This document shows, in pieces, positions 37,433 to 48,793 of a DNA stretch of 64,000 nucleotides (its first letter is position 1; the number at the start of each line of letters is the position of its first letter). Both the position numbers and the translations under genes were made by a program. The DNA lies in assembly GCA_030062745.1 (NCBI GenBank), contig CP099841.1, forward strand, positions 15,766,970-15,830,969, in the 5' to 3' direction. A model generated the notes under the pieces. The model was not told the DNA's origin. It did not search any database and saw nothing but the letters and a program-made list of their open reading frames with translations. This stretch comes from Capitulum mitella (Eukaryota; Arthropoda; Thecostraca; Pollicipedomorpha; Pollicipedidae).

Positions 37433-37545
37433 AAAACGGCCTCACCACATCCGCTTCAGAGTGCCACCTCAGCTGCCTCAGAGAAAGGCCTCACCACAGC
37501 CGCCTCAGAGGCCAGTCCCACCACAGCTGCCCGCCTGTCTCAGAG
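37405..37545. repeat. 27-bp minisatellite, second block
   Basis: Phrases such as GGCCTCGCCACAGCCGTGTC and GCCTCAGAGGCCAGTCCCA match the units at 35.4-35.7 kb. The two blocks are separated by about 1.7 kb that includes the LINE fragment. Confidence 0.65.
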
Positions 37546-38578
37546 CCGTGATGTCCTGAGCCACCCGAAGTCGCCTGAAATCACCTGGCCAGACGAAATA
37601 ACTTGCCGATAATCTTCGTGGAAAGTGTTCGACCAGCCCGGGGCAAAGTGTTTTTTTCCGGATACGATAAACGATTTTTGTCACCAAATGATGTCATTTT
37701 TAAATTATTGTTAGTACTGTCCGTCCGTCCGTACATCCGTAGGATTCACTAAGCCTCCATGTCTGACAGTCCATTAGCGCGTCGACTGAACTCGGGCACA
37801 TTTTGGTGTTCAGCCGGCCGCAAAACCATGGGATCCATCGTCATTCACTCGCAGATGATCTCCATCTCCTGCAGTCAACCGGTAATATCACCAGCTCCAC
37901 CTACAGTCACCCAGCGCGATTCATCTGCTCTATGCAACCGAACATAATATATGTATAGTGGTCTACTAGTTGGTGCTCACTGTCGACTTTGTCGATGGCC
38001 GTCTGTCACAGAGCACGGACTCCACCACCAGTCGCCCTAGGTTTCCAACCCACCATTTTGATATTGGTCAACTGACTGAGGTCGGTGAATGTGTGGAAGT
38101 GGCTTTCAAATGCCACGTGAATTACACCGATGCATTTTTTGAGTTGGTTCCTCGGCCCCTGAATACGCCACTGCAGTCATCCACTCTTCTGGTCACTGGC
38201 TGCCTGTCATAACGGCTCCACTGGCGTTCAGCCCTCCCGACTACGACGGTGCTACCCAACAAGAAACGCTATTCACAGTTGTTCTACATGATATATGACG
38301 GGGAGATACCTGACCACCGCATACGACGCCGTTTGTGCGCTTGAAAATGTATGCAGGAGGACGCAAACTGATTTAATCTACCGAAAGCCGATCGTAAAAC
38401 ACGACACAGCAGCAGCGGAATGCAGATAACGTAGCGAGGCAACTGGAGCAGAAGCCGACCCTACGAAAACATGTTTTTGCCACCGGACAAGGACGTGCTG
38501 TCCCTCTCTGGCCACCCGGAGAACCTCGGCTTGTCATGTCATTGCTTTGACATCGAGGCATCCGGAAGGCATCTTGAA
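37546..38578. other. Gene-free stretch
   Basis: No exon, RNA gene or mobile-element terminus is supported here. Confidence 0.4.
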
Positions 38579-39124
38579 CACGCGCAGTGGAAGGGGGTTT
38601 CGTGCTAATGCGCACTGAAAGGCGGGGTCAAAAGTTCCCCCCTCCGATCTCGGCAACGGAAAGAGCTAAAGACATGAAATTTTATGGACAGGGTGAGGCT
38701 ATAACAATTTACATTGTGTACAATTTTTATCACCCTAGATTGATATCTTCAACGTCAAATGGGGTGGAAAAGGTCAACTTTTGACACTTTCTTGGCCTGT
38801 ACAGGCCATTTCTTACAACTTTTCGAACGAAACGGGAAAAAGGGTTTTTGTTTGGCCATTAAAACGAGAAATACGACACCTTCCATCTATTTGGCGTCAT
38901 GACTGAGGATTTCTGGTCGAGTTCATGTCAGGCCATTGACCTATGGCGTCATTTTTTTTATCTTTTGCAGATCAGATTTCGAGCAACACGGGACAGCTTA
39001 GGTGTAAATAAGGGTGAAACACGTACATTTTGGCATATTTTTTGAAGGTAGTCAACATCGATACATTTGGTCATTTTCAGCGTTTCTATTTATGTATGTA
39101 TGTACATGTATATATGTATAGATG

Positions 39125-39182
<58 letters not shown>

Positions 39183-39632
39183 CTTGTATCAATGTGTCAA
39201 CGTGTTTTTATTAGGGTCTTTGAATGTATATTTCGAACAAATTGGCATATTGCAAAGCAAATCCGAAATAATTGTCCTTGACCTTTGATGACTTTGACCC
39301 TTATAGACCCTGACTTTGGTCTTGGTACATCCATCACTTATGCCCAAATGACGTCGCGTGATTGTGCTCAGACGGTGATCTTAGGTAGAACGCTGGTTCT
39401 TTCACAAAGTTTCCATTTGTCGGCGACAACCGTCGTTTTCGTTATGCTTGCCTGACTTCAAATGCTTGAAACTTAAAAAATGTTCGGCCGATTTCCGATT
39501 TTTCTGCGTCATTCGACGAGTTATTCAATTCTCATAATTGTCACAAACTAAAACGAACCAGTTCGATCCGTTCTCGAGATATTCAAGAAAAACAAGTGGG
39601 GGTACAAAGAGATCCCCCTTCCAGTGCGCGTG
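38579..39632 (+). mobile_element. TTAA-flanked MITE, family 2, copy 2 (1.05 kb)
   Basis: The left terminus is ACACGCGCAGTGGAAGGGGG after TGAA, a degraded TTAA. The right terminus is CCCCCTTCCAGTGCGCGTG followed by an intact TTAA at 39633-39636. The interior follows the 9.35-10.82 kb copy in the same orientation, including GACATGAAATTTTATGG and the near-terminal GATCCGTTCTCGAGAT phrase. A TA microsatellite at about 39130-39175 has expanded inside this copy only. Confidence 0.7.
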
Positions 39633-39636
39633 TTAA

Positions 39637-40429
39637 GGAAGGCCGCCAGCGATGGCATCGACATTCGTAAAATCTTCAGGCACCCTTGCACAGAGACGGG
39701 AAAACTGATATACACACAGATTACTTTTAAATACTTCTTTAAGAAATCGATGATATATTTAGGCGATGAACAATCCTTGATCTCTAGGCATTGACGAAAA
39801 CAAACCACTCCCGTGAGACAAATATGTGGAACGTGCGCAGCTAGCGAGGAAAATTTCGAATCAGGTGTGCCGTCAATCATCATTTCCTTATTACTACTTA
39901 AGGCATGTATGGCAGGAATGAGACGTCGTGAGGAATATAATACAGCCATGGGAAGATATTGCACATTTGGTGTGCGTTGACGATGTAAATCACGCGAAGG
40001 TTTCAGTTCTTGTTCGCTCGTTTGTGAGACAGTGCACACAGCCTCCCTGGCTCAGGCGTCCAGTCTTCAATTCAGTCTTGCAATTCCCTCAGACCGTGTA
40101 TAGAGATTTCCGAAAATTATTGGGGGGTCCACATAAGATTTCGGACCGTTTCCTCCAATTATTGTCATAGACCTGATGTTAAAATCCCTGAATATTGGGT
40201 GTGGTCCGGATCCCCCCCGTCCCCCGATCTTCAGTCATCCCTCAGACGTCAAGTCGTGAGTCAAATGTTGTGTCTCTTCAGGCTCTGTCAATCGTCTGTT
40301 GCTTTCAGTTTTCGTAGAGGAGTCCTTGCTTGCCGCAAGTAATTATAGTTTGCTTTTTGGATTTGCAGCTAAAATCTTCAGATAATAGCGGTATCTACTA
40401 TCGAATATTAGACAACGCCAACTGAATGA
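39637..40429. other. Unassigned stretch with a 163-codon minus-strand open frame
   Basis: The minus strand is open from 40039 to 39548, running into the MITE. The part outside the MITE includes LYSSRRLIPAIHALSSNKE and MMIDGTPDSK, which faintly recalls MULE transposases, but no catalytic signature can be confirmed. It is left unassigned. Confidence 0.2.
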
Positions 40430-41342
40430 GGAGCATTATTCCAAATGCAAACAGAAATAAAAATAACCTTATGCTCATAATAAAAGAAATGTTCGAGAAA
40501 AAACTATGCAGATTCCAGCCTTCCTCAATAAACACGCAAGCAAACATTCAGTTCAAATCACGTCGTACCTTTGAAAAAAGTATCACACAGTGTTCTCGGG
40601 CAGTGCTATTTCAAGGAACTCCATTACGAAGAAATACTGAACGCTGTAATATGGCATAGGCTTTAAAAGGTTGTCATGTTGTTCAGGGTAGGTTCGAGGT
40701 TTTTTATTTGAATAGATTCAGCAGTTTTTAATTCAACAACATCTTTACAGACCTGAAGGATGGATATTTTAAGTGGGTTTGCATCAACTTTGTTAAAGCG
40801 CTCCCTAACACTACGCTTCGTTTTGTCGATGTAGGTGTTGACATTTGTTTTACATAGTTGGCAATGATGATGTACACAGCGTTTTTTATACGACACCTTC
40901 CCGCCAGACTCGCTAAGCAGGAACTGCATGGCCTTTTTCCCAGCCGGGCAAGATGGTGGGTCAAGCGCTGAGGTGGTCAGGTGCGCAGCTAACGTTTTCC
41001 CGCTCTTCCGGACCACGCGTAGTGCTAGTCCTGATGCTCTGATCGCTGAGGAGACTTTTCTTGAGAGTGCCGTCTATGAACGGAAGACTGGTGTATGTGG
41101 TGTCTGTAGTTCTGTGTCGTGGGAGGATATTAGATGTCTGTATAGATTGTCTGGTGCATGTTTTGGCGCGATACTTGCACTGTTGAATCATTCTGTATTG
41201 ATAACCGTTTGATTTGAAGAGACTTTCGATTTCGGCCAATCCCCGTGTTGCAGACGACTCATCGGATGCAAAACGTTTTGCTCTCAACAGCTACGCACAG
41301 AGTACTGACTTCTTGGTTTTCATCAGGTGGGCTGATGTGAAT
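40430..41342 (-). pseudogene. Penelope-like element 1, minus arm (RT end and GIY-YIG part)
   Basis: Read on the minus strand from 41342 downwards, the frame first gives the end of the RT region (AKRFASDESSATRG, then IESLFKSNGYQY). After a frameshift it gives a cysteine-rich segment and a GIY-YIG-like endonuclease region (VHHHCQLCKTNVNTYIDKTK, then IQIKNLEPTLN), with a stop at 40663. The 3' untranslated part runs to about 40430. It is 5'-truncated and frame-broken. It lies head to head with the plus-strand arm. Confidence 0.7.
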
Positions 41343-42396
41343 GTCACCTACCTGCGGTATATAGACGACATTTCTAGGAATTTGGACTAATGGGTCCGAG
41401 GCTTTGGATTGCTATTTCGAAATTATCAACAGCTTCCACTGTCCTCCCAAAATCTTCATCGAAAGCACGGATCATTCCAGTGCTAGCCAAATTTCCTTCC
41501 TACGCCAGCGAAATCTGTATCAAACCTATGGCGGCACCCATCATCTTACCTTTCACATCAGTCTACCCAATGAAAACCAAGAAGTCAGTTCTCTACGCAT
41601 GGCTGTTGGGAGAGAAATGCCTTGCATCCGACGAACCAACTGCAACACGGGGACTGGCCAACATCGAAAGTCTCTTAAAATCGAACGATTATCCACACAG
41701 CATGGTTCAACAGCGCAGTATCGCCTCAGAACATGCAACAATCTATACAGACATCTAATATCCTCCCACGACACAGAACTACAGACGCTACATACATCAG
41801 TCTTCCGTTCATAGACGCCACTCTTTCAAGGCAAGTCTCCTCAGCGACCAGAGCATCAGGAATAGCACCAAGCGTGGCCCGGAAGAGCGGGAAAACGTTA
41901 GCTGCGCACCTGACCACCTCAGCACTTGACCCACCATCTTGCCCGGCTGGGAAAAAGGCCATGCAGTTCCCGCATTGCGAGTCTGGTGGGAAGGTATGCA
42001 AAATGTGTATGTAATATATCCGGGATGCCAAAAACAAAACAGACAACACCCCATTCGGCGACTTCCAATAACGCACATTACACCGAAATTGTTGATGCAA
42101 ACTCATTCGAAATATCCATCCTCCAGGTCTGTAAAGATGTCGTTGAATTAAAAATTGTTAAATCTATTCAAATAAGAAACCTCAGACGCACCCTAAACAC
42201 CATGACTTCCTCCTAAAACCTTTCAAAGCCTGTCCCATATGACAACCTTCAGTAATTCTTCCTAATAGAATTCCTTGAAATAGCGCTGCCCGAGAACAAT
42301 GTGTGATATTTTTTTCAAACGCACGAAATGCACTACGTTGTGATCTAAATTGAATGTTTGCTTGTGTGTTTACTGAGGAAACCCCACGGCCCAAAA

Positions 42397-42439
<43 letters not shown>

Positions 42440-42495
42440 CTCGATCATTTCTTTTATTATGAACATGAGGCTATATTTATTTCTATTTTCAGCAG
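41343..42495 (+). pseudogene. Penelope-like element 1, plus arm
   Basis: The arm opens with the reverse-transcriptase active site RYIDDI (YIDDI at 41358-41372), continues through INSFHCPPKIFIES and LASDEPTATRGLANIESLLK, and ends with SIQIRNLRRTLN and a stop near 42216. Several frameshifts and stops disrupt it. From about 41560 onward it is an inverted copy of 40430-41342, including the 3' untranslated region. A TA microsatellite (about 42401-42437) has grown only in this arm. Confidence 0.7.
42401..42437. repeat. (TA)n microsatellite
   Basis: A pure TA run lies in the 3' region of the plus-strand Penelope-like arm. It is absent from the matching position of the minus arm. Confidence 0.9.
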
Positions 42496-44175
42496 TATCT
42501 CCTGCTTTTTTATTTCCTGTTTCGGTCTAACCTTATTCCGGAACATAAATTTATAGCTAAATTTCTCTGAGGGGAGGGGGTTATTCGGCACCCTGGATAT
42601 TTCGGGAGGTAAATGTTCAAGTCTGTTGTGAGACGGCTGAGACGAATTCTTGAGACCTAACCTACAGATCTACGTCCTCAGATTCTAAAAATGCTTCAAT
42701 GCCGGTGTCGGGAACCAAAAAAGGAGTTTTGCAGAATGTTTATTGGCCACCATTCGATTGGAAATTGCCGGTAGGACGTTCTCAGGAGCGAATGGAAAGG
42801 AGACCAAGAGGTCGAATACATATTTGCAAGGTCATTGAATACACAAGGAGAGGGTAATGTACAAAATATTCTTTCTTGAACTTCTACGAATTGTTGCCGT
42901 CTGAAGGGACCCAAGATGAGCCATTGTGACTTTGTTCTACACTTTGGAATACCAAAAATAAAAATTAGCCTCCAATGACGGCGCTAGAAACAAAGAAAGG
43001 GGGGGGTTTGCTCCTTCATGATCTGTAATGAATGCGTAAGTGTCTGTATTAGTGTGTATACCGTGACTGCATACGCTTGTAGTCTGAAAGTCCGATATTT
43101 GACATGGTGGTATACATTACGCCGTACATCGGTGACGTACCCAGAGGCCCAGCTGGGGGGTTAATGTTTATTACCCTCCTAGTTGGATATTTTGACTTGT
43201 TGATGGACGCTAAAGCGAGCAAAAATGGTCACTGTGTTTTTTGATGGATACTAATCACCAATGGCAGCTGCAGGGATCTGAAATGATTTTTTGATTTGAT
43301 GAAAATGATTTTTTCTTACGCATTCATCACTTTTATTTATAACTGGCTCTTTTATAACTGAAAAAAACTTTGATATGTCATGATTTAACAAAGGTGCCGT
43401 GGTGCCTGGCGCTATACTCTTTCTTCATCTATATGTGTCCCGCGTGGGATTTCCTCTGGATCTGCCCCTGACAAAAACCCACCACAGGCTATATCTTGAT
43501 GCATATTCTTCTCCTTAAGTCGCAGACCATTCCAAATGCGTCCTTGGAATCGCATTATATTGACGTAAGGTTCGTTACATGATGCACTGTGAGCCCATTT
43601 TTGGTTCCCTTGATACCCCCTGCTGCCATAATGCTGCCTTCACATTTGAAAATGAACAGAGAACTGATAAAGCATAACGAAGGCTACGATTTATGTCCCT
43701 GATCTGAGAATGTGGATTAACTACCTTTCCAAAAGTAAGTAACCTTAGTAAGTAACCTTAAGTAACCCGTCTTCCTCCTTTGGATCCGTCACTGCATTCA
43801 TGAAATGTCTCAGCTGTGTCACAAGGCACAACAGGAACAGATGCTTTGCAAAAAATGGTGACCCGATTTCCATGACATAAAAAAAATCACATCGAATACC
43901 CTGGTTCAAAAATGACGACGGCGCACCATTGATAAAGTTACAAGGCCCAAAATATACGCGAAAAAAATGCGAGGAAAAGTCACCAGGTTTCGTGACTTTA
44001 CCTCAAACGATTTAGAAATGATAAGAGAACAGCCTGAAGGGGGCTTAGGAAGCGCCCCTCTCGGCCCCGAATAGGGTTAAATATAGCATAAGCGCCAAGT
44101 AATTTTAAGACGTTTCACTGGATATCAAAGCTGTTGATCAAGGACACATGATTGAAAAGATTTCTTTAAATAACA
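42496..44175. other. Gene-free stretch
   Basis: Isolated hAT-like termini occur near 42973, 43473 and 43794 (TGACGG or GGGGCAGATCC types), but no pair with matching flanks could be made. A short duplication around AAGTAACCTTAGT is present near 43.74 kb. Confidence 0.35.
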
Positions 44176-44179
44176 TTAA

Positions 44180-45397
44180 CCCGTCCCCGACTGGGGGGCA
44201 GTTGACTGCCCACCCTGAAGTTTTTCTGGGATTGCGACAGAACCAACAGACACAGAGTTCACGAGACTTTCTGTACCTTTTGCTTCATCAATTTTACATC
44301 TCGTGTCAAAATTTTGACCTCAGGTCACGTCAGGTGCCTGACCTAGGTCAGGTCAAACAGACCTATGTCAAAAAAAGTTTAGCGCCTTCTAACCTTTTCG
44401 CAAAACAAAATATCTCAATAACACTTTCAGGGATTAGTAATCTTGATAGATGCAACAAATCTGCTATCTCAGATTTTTCGGAATTTTCCGGGTCATTGAC
44501 TTAATGTCAAGCCCGTTTTTAAGACACATCGCCGTTTTTTTTCGGAAATTGACGGAATATTTCATAACATTTTAAGTGTGGAGTGAAGCAGACATCTAGT
44601 TACCGTCACTGGGCAAAGTATCAATGACTTCCAGTCATTGGCCTGAGGTCAGGTCACGAATAACTGTAGTGGGCCAAAATGTACCACCGTCAAAATCGAC
44701 GATAAATTACTCAGAATGGGTAGAAAATGGCAAAACTAGCTTGCACAGACGTAAGTAATACCAGGAACCTCAAAAAGCTTGAAAAAGTAGCATATCTTGG
44801 AAATAAACAGGCTCTCGCCAATAAAGCTCCGCCAACTTTGTAGATTGGTAACAAATCAATTTTTCCAAAATTTAAGCATGAGAAACCGTCACAAGAACCA
44901 CAAAGATCAATAAAATTGACATTGATCGTCTTTTTTTAGAAAATAAAGGAGCGCCAAAATTAGTTCCCGTCAATTTGTCAATACCGCCTACGGCAGCGGC
45001 GCACAGTACAGCTGGCGAGAGAATTACCGTGTCTTTAACTCGACGTTTCGGCGTATATATTGAACAAATCTGGGGAAATTAGACATGTATCGGCATCCGC
45101 GGACCTTTACTTGTGCGCTGGTGCCTTTACCTATGCGTTATTAGTGACAGCCCTTGAGATTCAGGCCATTTCTCGGTCTCATGCAGTCGGCTATGAGAAA
45201 ACATATATAGGTCGTAAATTGCTTACATGTTATCTAAAACTAAAAATGAGACCAGTTTCGAGCTCTACTCGTCACAGGCTTTCCAACGGTATGCTTATTT
45301 TTATCGTGCGACCAACCGTTCGTGAGCTGGGGGGGGCAGTCAACTGCCCCCCCCCCCAGTCGCCGATGTTCGAGACGGACCGACGGTCGTGCGCGGG
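44180..45397 (+). mobile_element. TTAA-flanked MITE, family 1, copy B (1.2 kb)
   Basis: The element is bounded by TTAA at 44176-44179 and 45398-45401. It is an inverted counterpart of 29496-30701 over its whole length (1218 against 1206 bp). Shared landmarks include GACTGGGGGGCAGTTGACTG, GGAATTTTCCGGGTCATTGA and GAGACCAGTTTCGAGCTCTA. No coding capacity is seen. The next 600 bp to 46010 shows no gene. Confidence 0.75.
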
Positions 45398-46018
45398 TTA
45401 AATCAATCGGTTAAACAAGCAAGGAGACCAAACTCCGGTTGTTACCGACAGTATGACTGTTCGCTCGGTTCGCTCGCTCGTTGAATGAATTCAGAAAACC
45501 TCTAACAGAGGAATTAGCTAACACAATAGTTGGATATATGTATGTAGGAACGTAGAATGGGACGGCAAATGCTTCGTGTCATTGGCACTGCAGGCAGGAG
45601 TCCCACAGCAGACGATGACAGCAAACCTATATTGATTCCAGACAAAGATCTACTCATCACGTGGTGAAGTGGTGGGCATGTTGTTTAGGTGCACGGCCCC
45701 AAACTTTAATGGCTTAAATCTGTTCATTTGTCTTTGCACGATATTCGCAACGTCATCTATAATTCTTATCTAGCCACCGGATCTCTTTGGATAGGAGACA
45801 GACCAGATGGCGTTCAAAAATATCCACCGTTGACGCAAACAAGGAACGCCAGCCAACAACCTGCAGTGATTTGTGGCCTTCTGCAGAACTGATAGACAGC
45901 GCAGGCTGACGTGCAGCCATGCAGACAAATGTGATGCCATAAATCCGGCCACGTGATGACATTAAACACGCAGAAAGGCAGAGGTAATGTAAAAAGTCAG
46001 TTGCCTTGAGGCGGTCAG

Positions 46019-46882
46019 CAGTGGCGGCTCCTGGTATCACAAACACCTGAGGTACAGTGCAATTGTAGAACCAAACAGTTTTATATACGGCTTTCTGTCT
46101 TGTATACGTTGTCTTTTAAACAGTAAATGATACCCGACTGTTATCAGACCGACTTATATGAAAGAAACGAAATTTTTCATGACCCATAACTTTCGGCGTA
46201 TTGCCTATCTGCAAACAAACTGTGCACCCCCCACGAAGGATTCCCACGACAGAACGCTCGCGCCCAGCACCCCAGGCGGAAAGTTCTCTCCCGTTCCAAG
46301 GGCGGATAATGCGGATGTCACTGCTGGGGACATACAGCCATTGTTGAATGATGTGCGTACAGTTCCAAGACGTACGACTATGATTTTAAATTAATACGAA
46401 ATGTGAATATATTTTAATCAATAGTCATCCTACAAACACACCCCTTTCTCCGCCACTGATGCCATCTCGTGCAGTCGAGCATGCTTCGTCGATGAGTCCA
46501 ACGGTGGTGCCGAGACGGCGGCGGCGCTTTGCCAGCATCGCTAGCGGCAGCCGACATGCAGTTTCGCGGACATTCACCAGGGACGCTGTATTACATGGCA
46601 TTCTAACGTTGGCTGAGGCTGGTTAGCTCCCTGCCTCTACGGCCTTGCGCCGCATGCTCGCGCGGGCAGCGGGAGTACGGCGCGGCACGGACCGTCTTTG
46701 AGGACATGTTTCCTGGTATGTTGACGAATGCGGGAACAAAATGAGCACATTATTCCAGTCTGTTGATGCATTCAGTTTTATAAGCGTTGTTATGCACAAA
46801 TAACGCATGATTTTGATTAAATATTACCTGATATTTTCGGTGAGGCTCTGCCCCAGTTTCCTATGATGACGAGCCGCCACTG
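46019..46882 (+). mobile_element. hAT-type MITE, copy 1, with perfect 8-bp target duplication
   Basis: The ends are inverted repeats (CAGTGGCGGCTCCTGG on the left; CAGTGGCGGCTCGTCA read from the right; first 12 bases identical). The flanking octamers GCGGTCAG at 46011-46018 and 46883-46890 are identical, the 8-bp duplication expected of hAT transposition. Length is 864 bp with no transposase frame. The sequence from 46891 to about 47240 shows no gene. Confidence 0.85.
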
Positions 46883-47303
46883 GCGGTCAGTTAAATTTCG
46901 AGTTGCTGATCTCTGCTAGCCTGCTAATTAACCGAAATCTGATGTATCTGATAGCATATAACAAGTCCCCAAATAGCCTTATAAATAGTGTTTTGAAATG
47001 AAACCCAAGTCATGCATACACCGTCTGAAAATGACCCGTTTGCGATGATTGTCACGGTGCCGTACAGCAAACCGGACTTTCTGTGTTGTCATGAATGGTG
47101 TATCATGATTGCTACTAGAATGCGGGAGTGCGGATTGTGTGTGAATGTATGTGTTTAATGGGTTCCCGCAGGCGCCTTAATTTATCATGTGAGATAAATG
47201 GAATTGAGTGGTGTTCTGGGGAGTGATTGAGACAAGGTATTAGTAGTACGCATGGAGGAATTTTTCGGACTGTCGTCCTCGTCTTGTGTGTTATTATGCA
47301 TCC

Positions 47304-47338
47304 AAGGCTTCGGCCAGTTGCTTCTCCGGCCGTCAGCA
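47304..47338 (-). ncRNA. Hammerhead-ribozyme-like core (candidate), minus arm
   Basis: On the minus strand CTGCTGACGGCC is followed by GGAGAAGCAACT, GGCC and GAAGCC. This recalls the CUGANGA, stem II, GAAA order of hammerhead ribozymes, with a 4-bp GGCC/GGCC stem. Core bases are altered and stems I and III were not found, so it is at best a decayed motif. Penelope-like elements are known to carry such ribozymes. Confidence 0.25.
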
Positions 47339-47430
47339 GGTGTTATTTGGTCAGGTGGTGGTCGTCTTGAAAAGGTTCGGCTAGTGTTTGGTTTATCAGC
47401 CATGTATATGTCGCAGCCTCGAAAGTTCTG

Positions 47431-47500
47431 CAGTGCTTCGGGACTCGAACCAGGGATCCTTAGACCAAGAGTCCAGGTTCACCATTGAGCCATCGAGGAT
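47431..47500 (-). repeat. tRNA-like segment 3' of Penelope-like element 2, minus arm
   Basis: The minus strand reads CGATGGCTCAATGGTGA (A-box-like), then a loop region, then GGTTCGAGTCC, a perfect B box. Acceptor pairing is poor, so it is not a functional tRNA. It begins close to the end of the Penelope-like sequence. The tail after it reaches about 47245 and matches the tail after the plus-arm copy. Confidence 0.6.
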
Positions 47501-47529
47501 CTCACAATGATGGTGCTTAGAAGTCCATC

Positions 47530-47872
47530 TTATTCATCTGGATATTCGGGATTTATTCGCAGAATTGGGGACCATATTGGGTTGATGTCTATACAATTGG
47601 ATTACTGATGGAATTGGTAGTCAGTGCTACGTGTGAGGTCCCCTGGATCTTTCTTGCTTACCACTGTAGTTCTGTATCGATGATAGTTGTGTCATCCTAT
47701 GTTGGTCGGTGATCTTCCGACCTTATATGTTCTGTCATGCTAGACTTCAGGGCCTCATCCCGGATGGTTGCTTTTCTGTGCTCTTCCAGTTTCACAGAGG
47801 ACGATTTGTTTGTTCTTTTATAGGATCTCCCGTAACTGCATGGGATGCTGCATATGCAGTTCCTTCAGAAGC
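47530..47872 (-). pseudogene. Penelope-like element 2, minus arm (GIY-YIG endonuclease fragment)
   Basis: The minus strand from 47872 encodes NCICSIPCSYGRSYK, then SSSVKLEEHRKATI and LKSSMTEHI, the pattern of a Penelope-like GIY-YIG nuclease (Cys motif, degraded YIG region, VKLEEH). Homology to the plus arm continues non-coding to about 47530. It is severely truncated at its 5' side. Confidence 0.7.
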
Positions 47873-47926
47873 AGCCCCACGCTCAGAAGAACAATCACCA
47901 AAATCCGACCACCGACTCCTAAGCAA

Positions 47927-48310
47927 CAAACAAAGAACTGCATATACGACATCCCATGCAGTTGCGGGAGATCCTACAAAAGCAAAAGAACAAACAAGTT
48001 GTCCTCTGTCAGTCAGACTTGAGCACACAGAAGAGCACAGAAGAGCAGCCATGCAGGGTGAGACTCTGAAGTCTGGCATGACAGAGCATACATGGTCGGA
48101 ACATCACCAACTAACATGGGATGAAACAACTATCATCGACACAGAGCCACACTGGAAAGCGAGAAAGATAAACGAGGCGGTACGCGTGGCGCGGGCTACC
48201 AACCCTATCCGTAAACCAACTGTGGAAGACTTTACCCCAATATGGCTTCCAATTCCTGCGAAAAATGTCCGAATATCCAGGATGTGAATAAGACGGTCTT
48301 CTGAGCACTT
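47927..48310 (+). pseudogene. Penelope-like element 2, plus arm (GIY-YIG endonuclease fragment)
   Basis: The plus strand encodes NCIYDIPCSCGRSYK, then, after a frameshift, EHRRAAMQGETLKSGMTEH, IIDTEPHWKARKINEAV and NPIRKPTVEDF, ending near 48287. This is the C-terminal nuclease domain of a Penelope-like element, different from the one at 40-42 kb. It mirrors 47530-47872 across a spacer of about 55 bp. Confidence 0.75.
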
Positions 48311-48659
48311 TCTCCATATCTATATATGTATATGTATATATATATTGGAAACAAATGCACTTAGTTTCACATTGATATTTAAAGAGAAACCACACTTCGG
48401 AGTCTGAAAATACACACACTAACACTGTAAATACGTCACCGGGTCAGTTTTCTTTCGGTAAAGTGGTAGCGTGCATGATAAAAACGAAATACTGCAGTCA
48501 AAGCTCCGACTGAATTGTTTCATGTGCGTGTGTTAAGAAAAACTTGGTCGATGAATGTGTGTAACGGAATTGATCCTGTGTATATGTAAAACTTTGATAA
48601 GGAGCCGAGATGGCTCGAAATTATTGGTTTTATTACATCATTTGGGACTCCGAAGTGTG

Positions 48660-48693
48660 GCTCCTCTCTCTCTCTCTCTCTCGCTCTACACAC

Positions 48694-48737
<44 letters not shown>

Positions 48738-48762
48738 CAAATATATATATATATATATGTAT
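48660..48762. repeat. Compound microsatellite (TC)n(AC)n(TA)n
   Basis: Adjacent TC, AC and TA runs lie between the plus Penelope-like arm and its tRNA-like segment. They account for part of the larger spacing in this arm. Confidence 0.9.
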
Positions 48763-48793
48763 ATACTTGATATGTCCTCACGACTTAATACGT

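Noticed and set aside
39548..40039. 163-codon minus-strand open frame as a MULE transposase
   Set aside because: Only a faint resemblance around MMIDGTPDSK. No catalytic triad could be placed, and the frame runs into the neighbouring MITE.
42973..43794. hAT-type element between CAATGACGGCGC and GGATCCGTCACTG
   Set aside because: The ends are only loosely alike and the flanking octamers TTAGCCTC and CATTCATG do not match.
45753..46046. 97-codon minus-strand frame as a gene
   Set aside because: It crosses the boundary of the hAT-type MITE at 46019 and shows no conserved motif.
47709..48287. A single 192-codon gene
   Set aside because: The first half is an antisense reading of the minus Penelope-like arm and the second half is the sense reading of the plus arm. 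It is a palindrome, not one gene.
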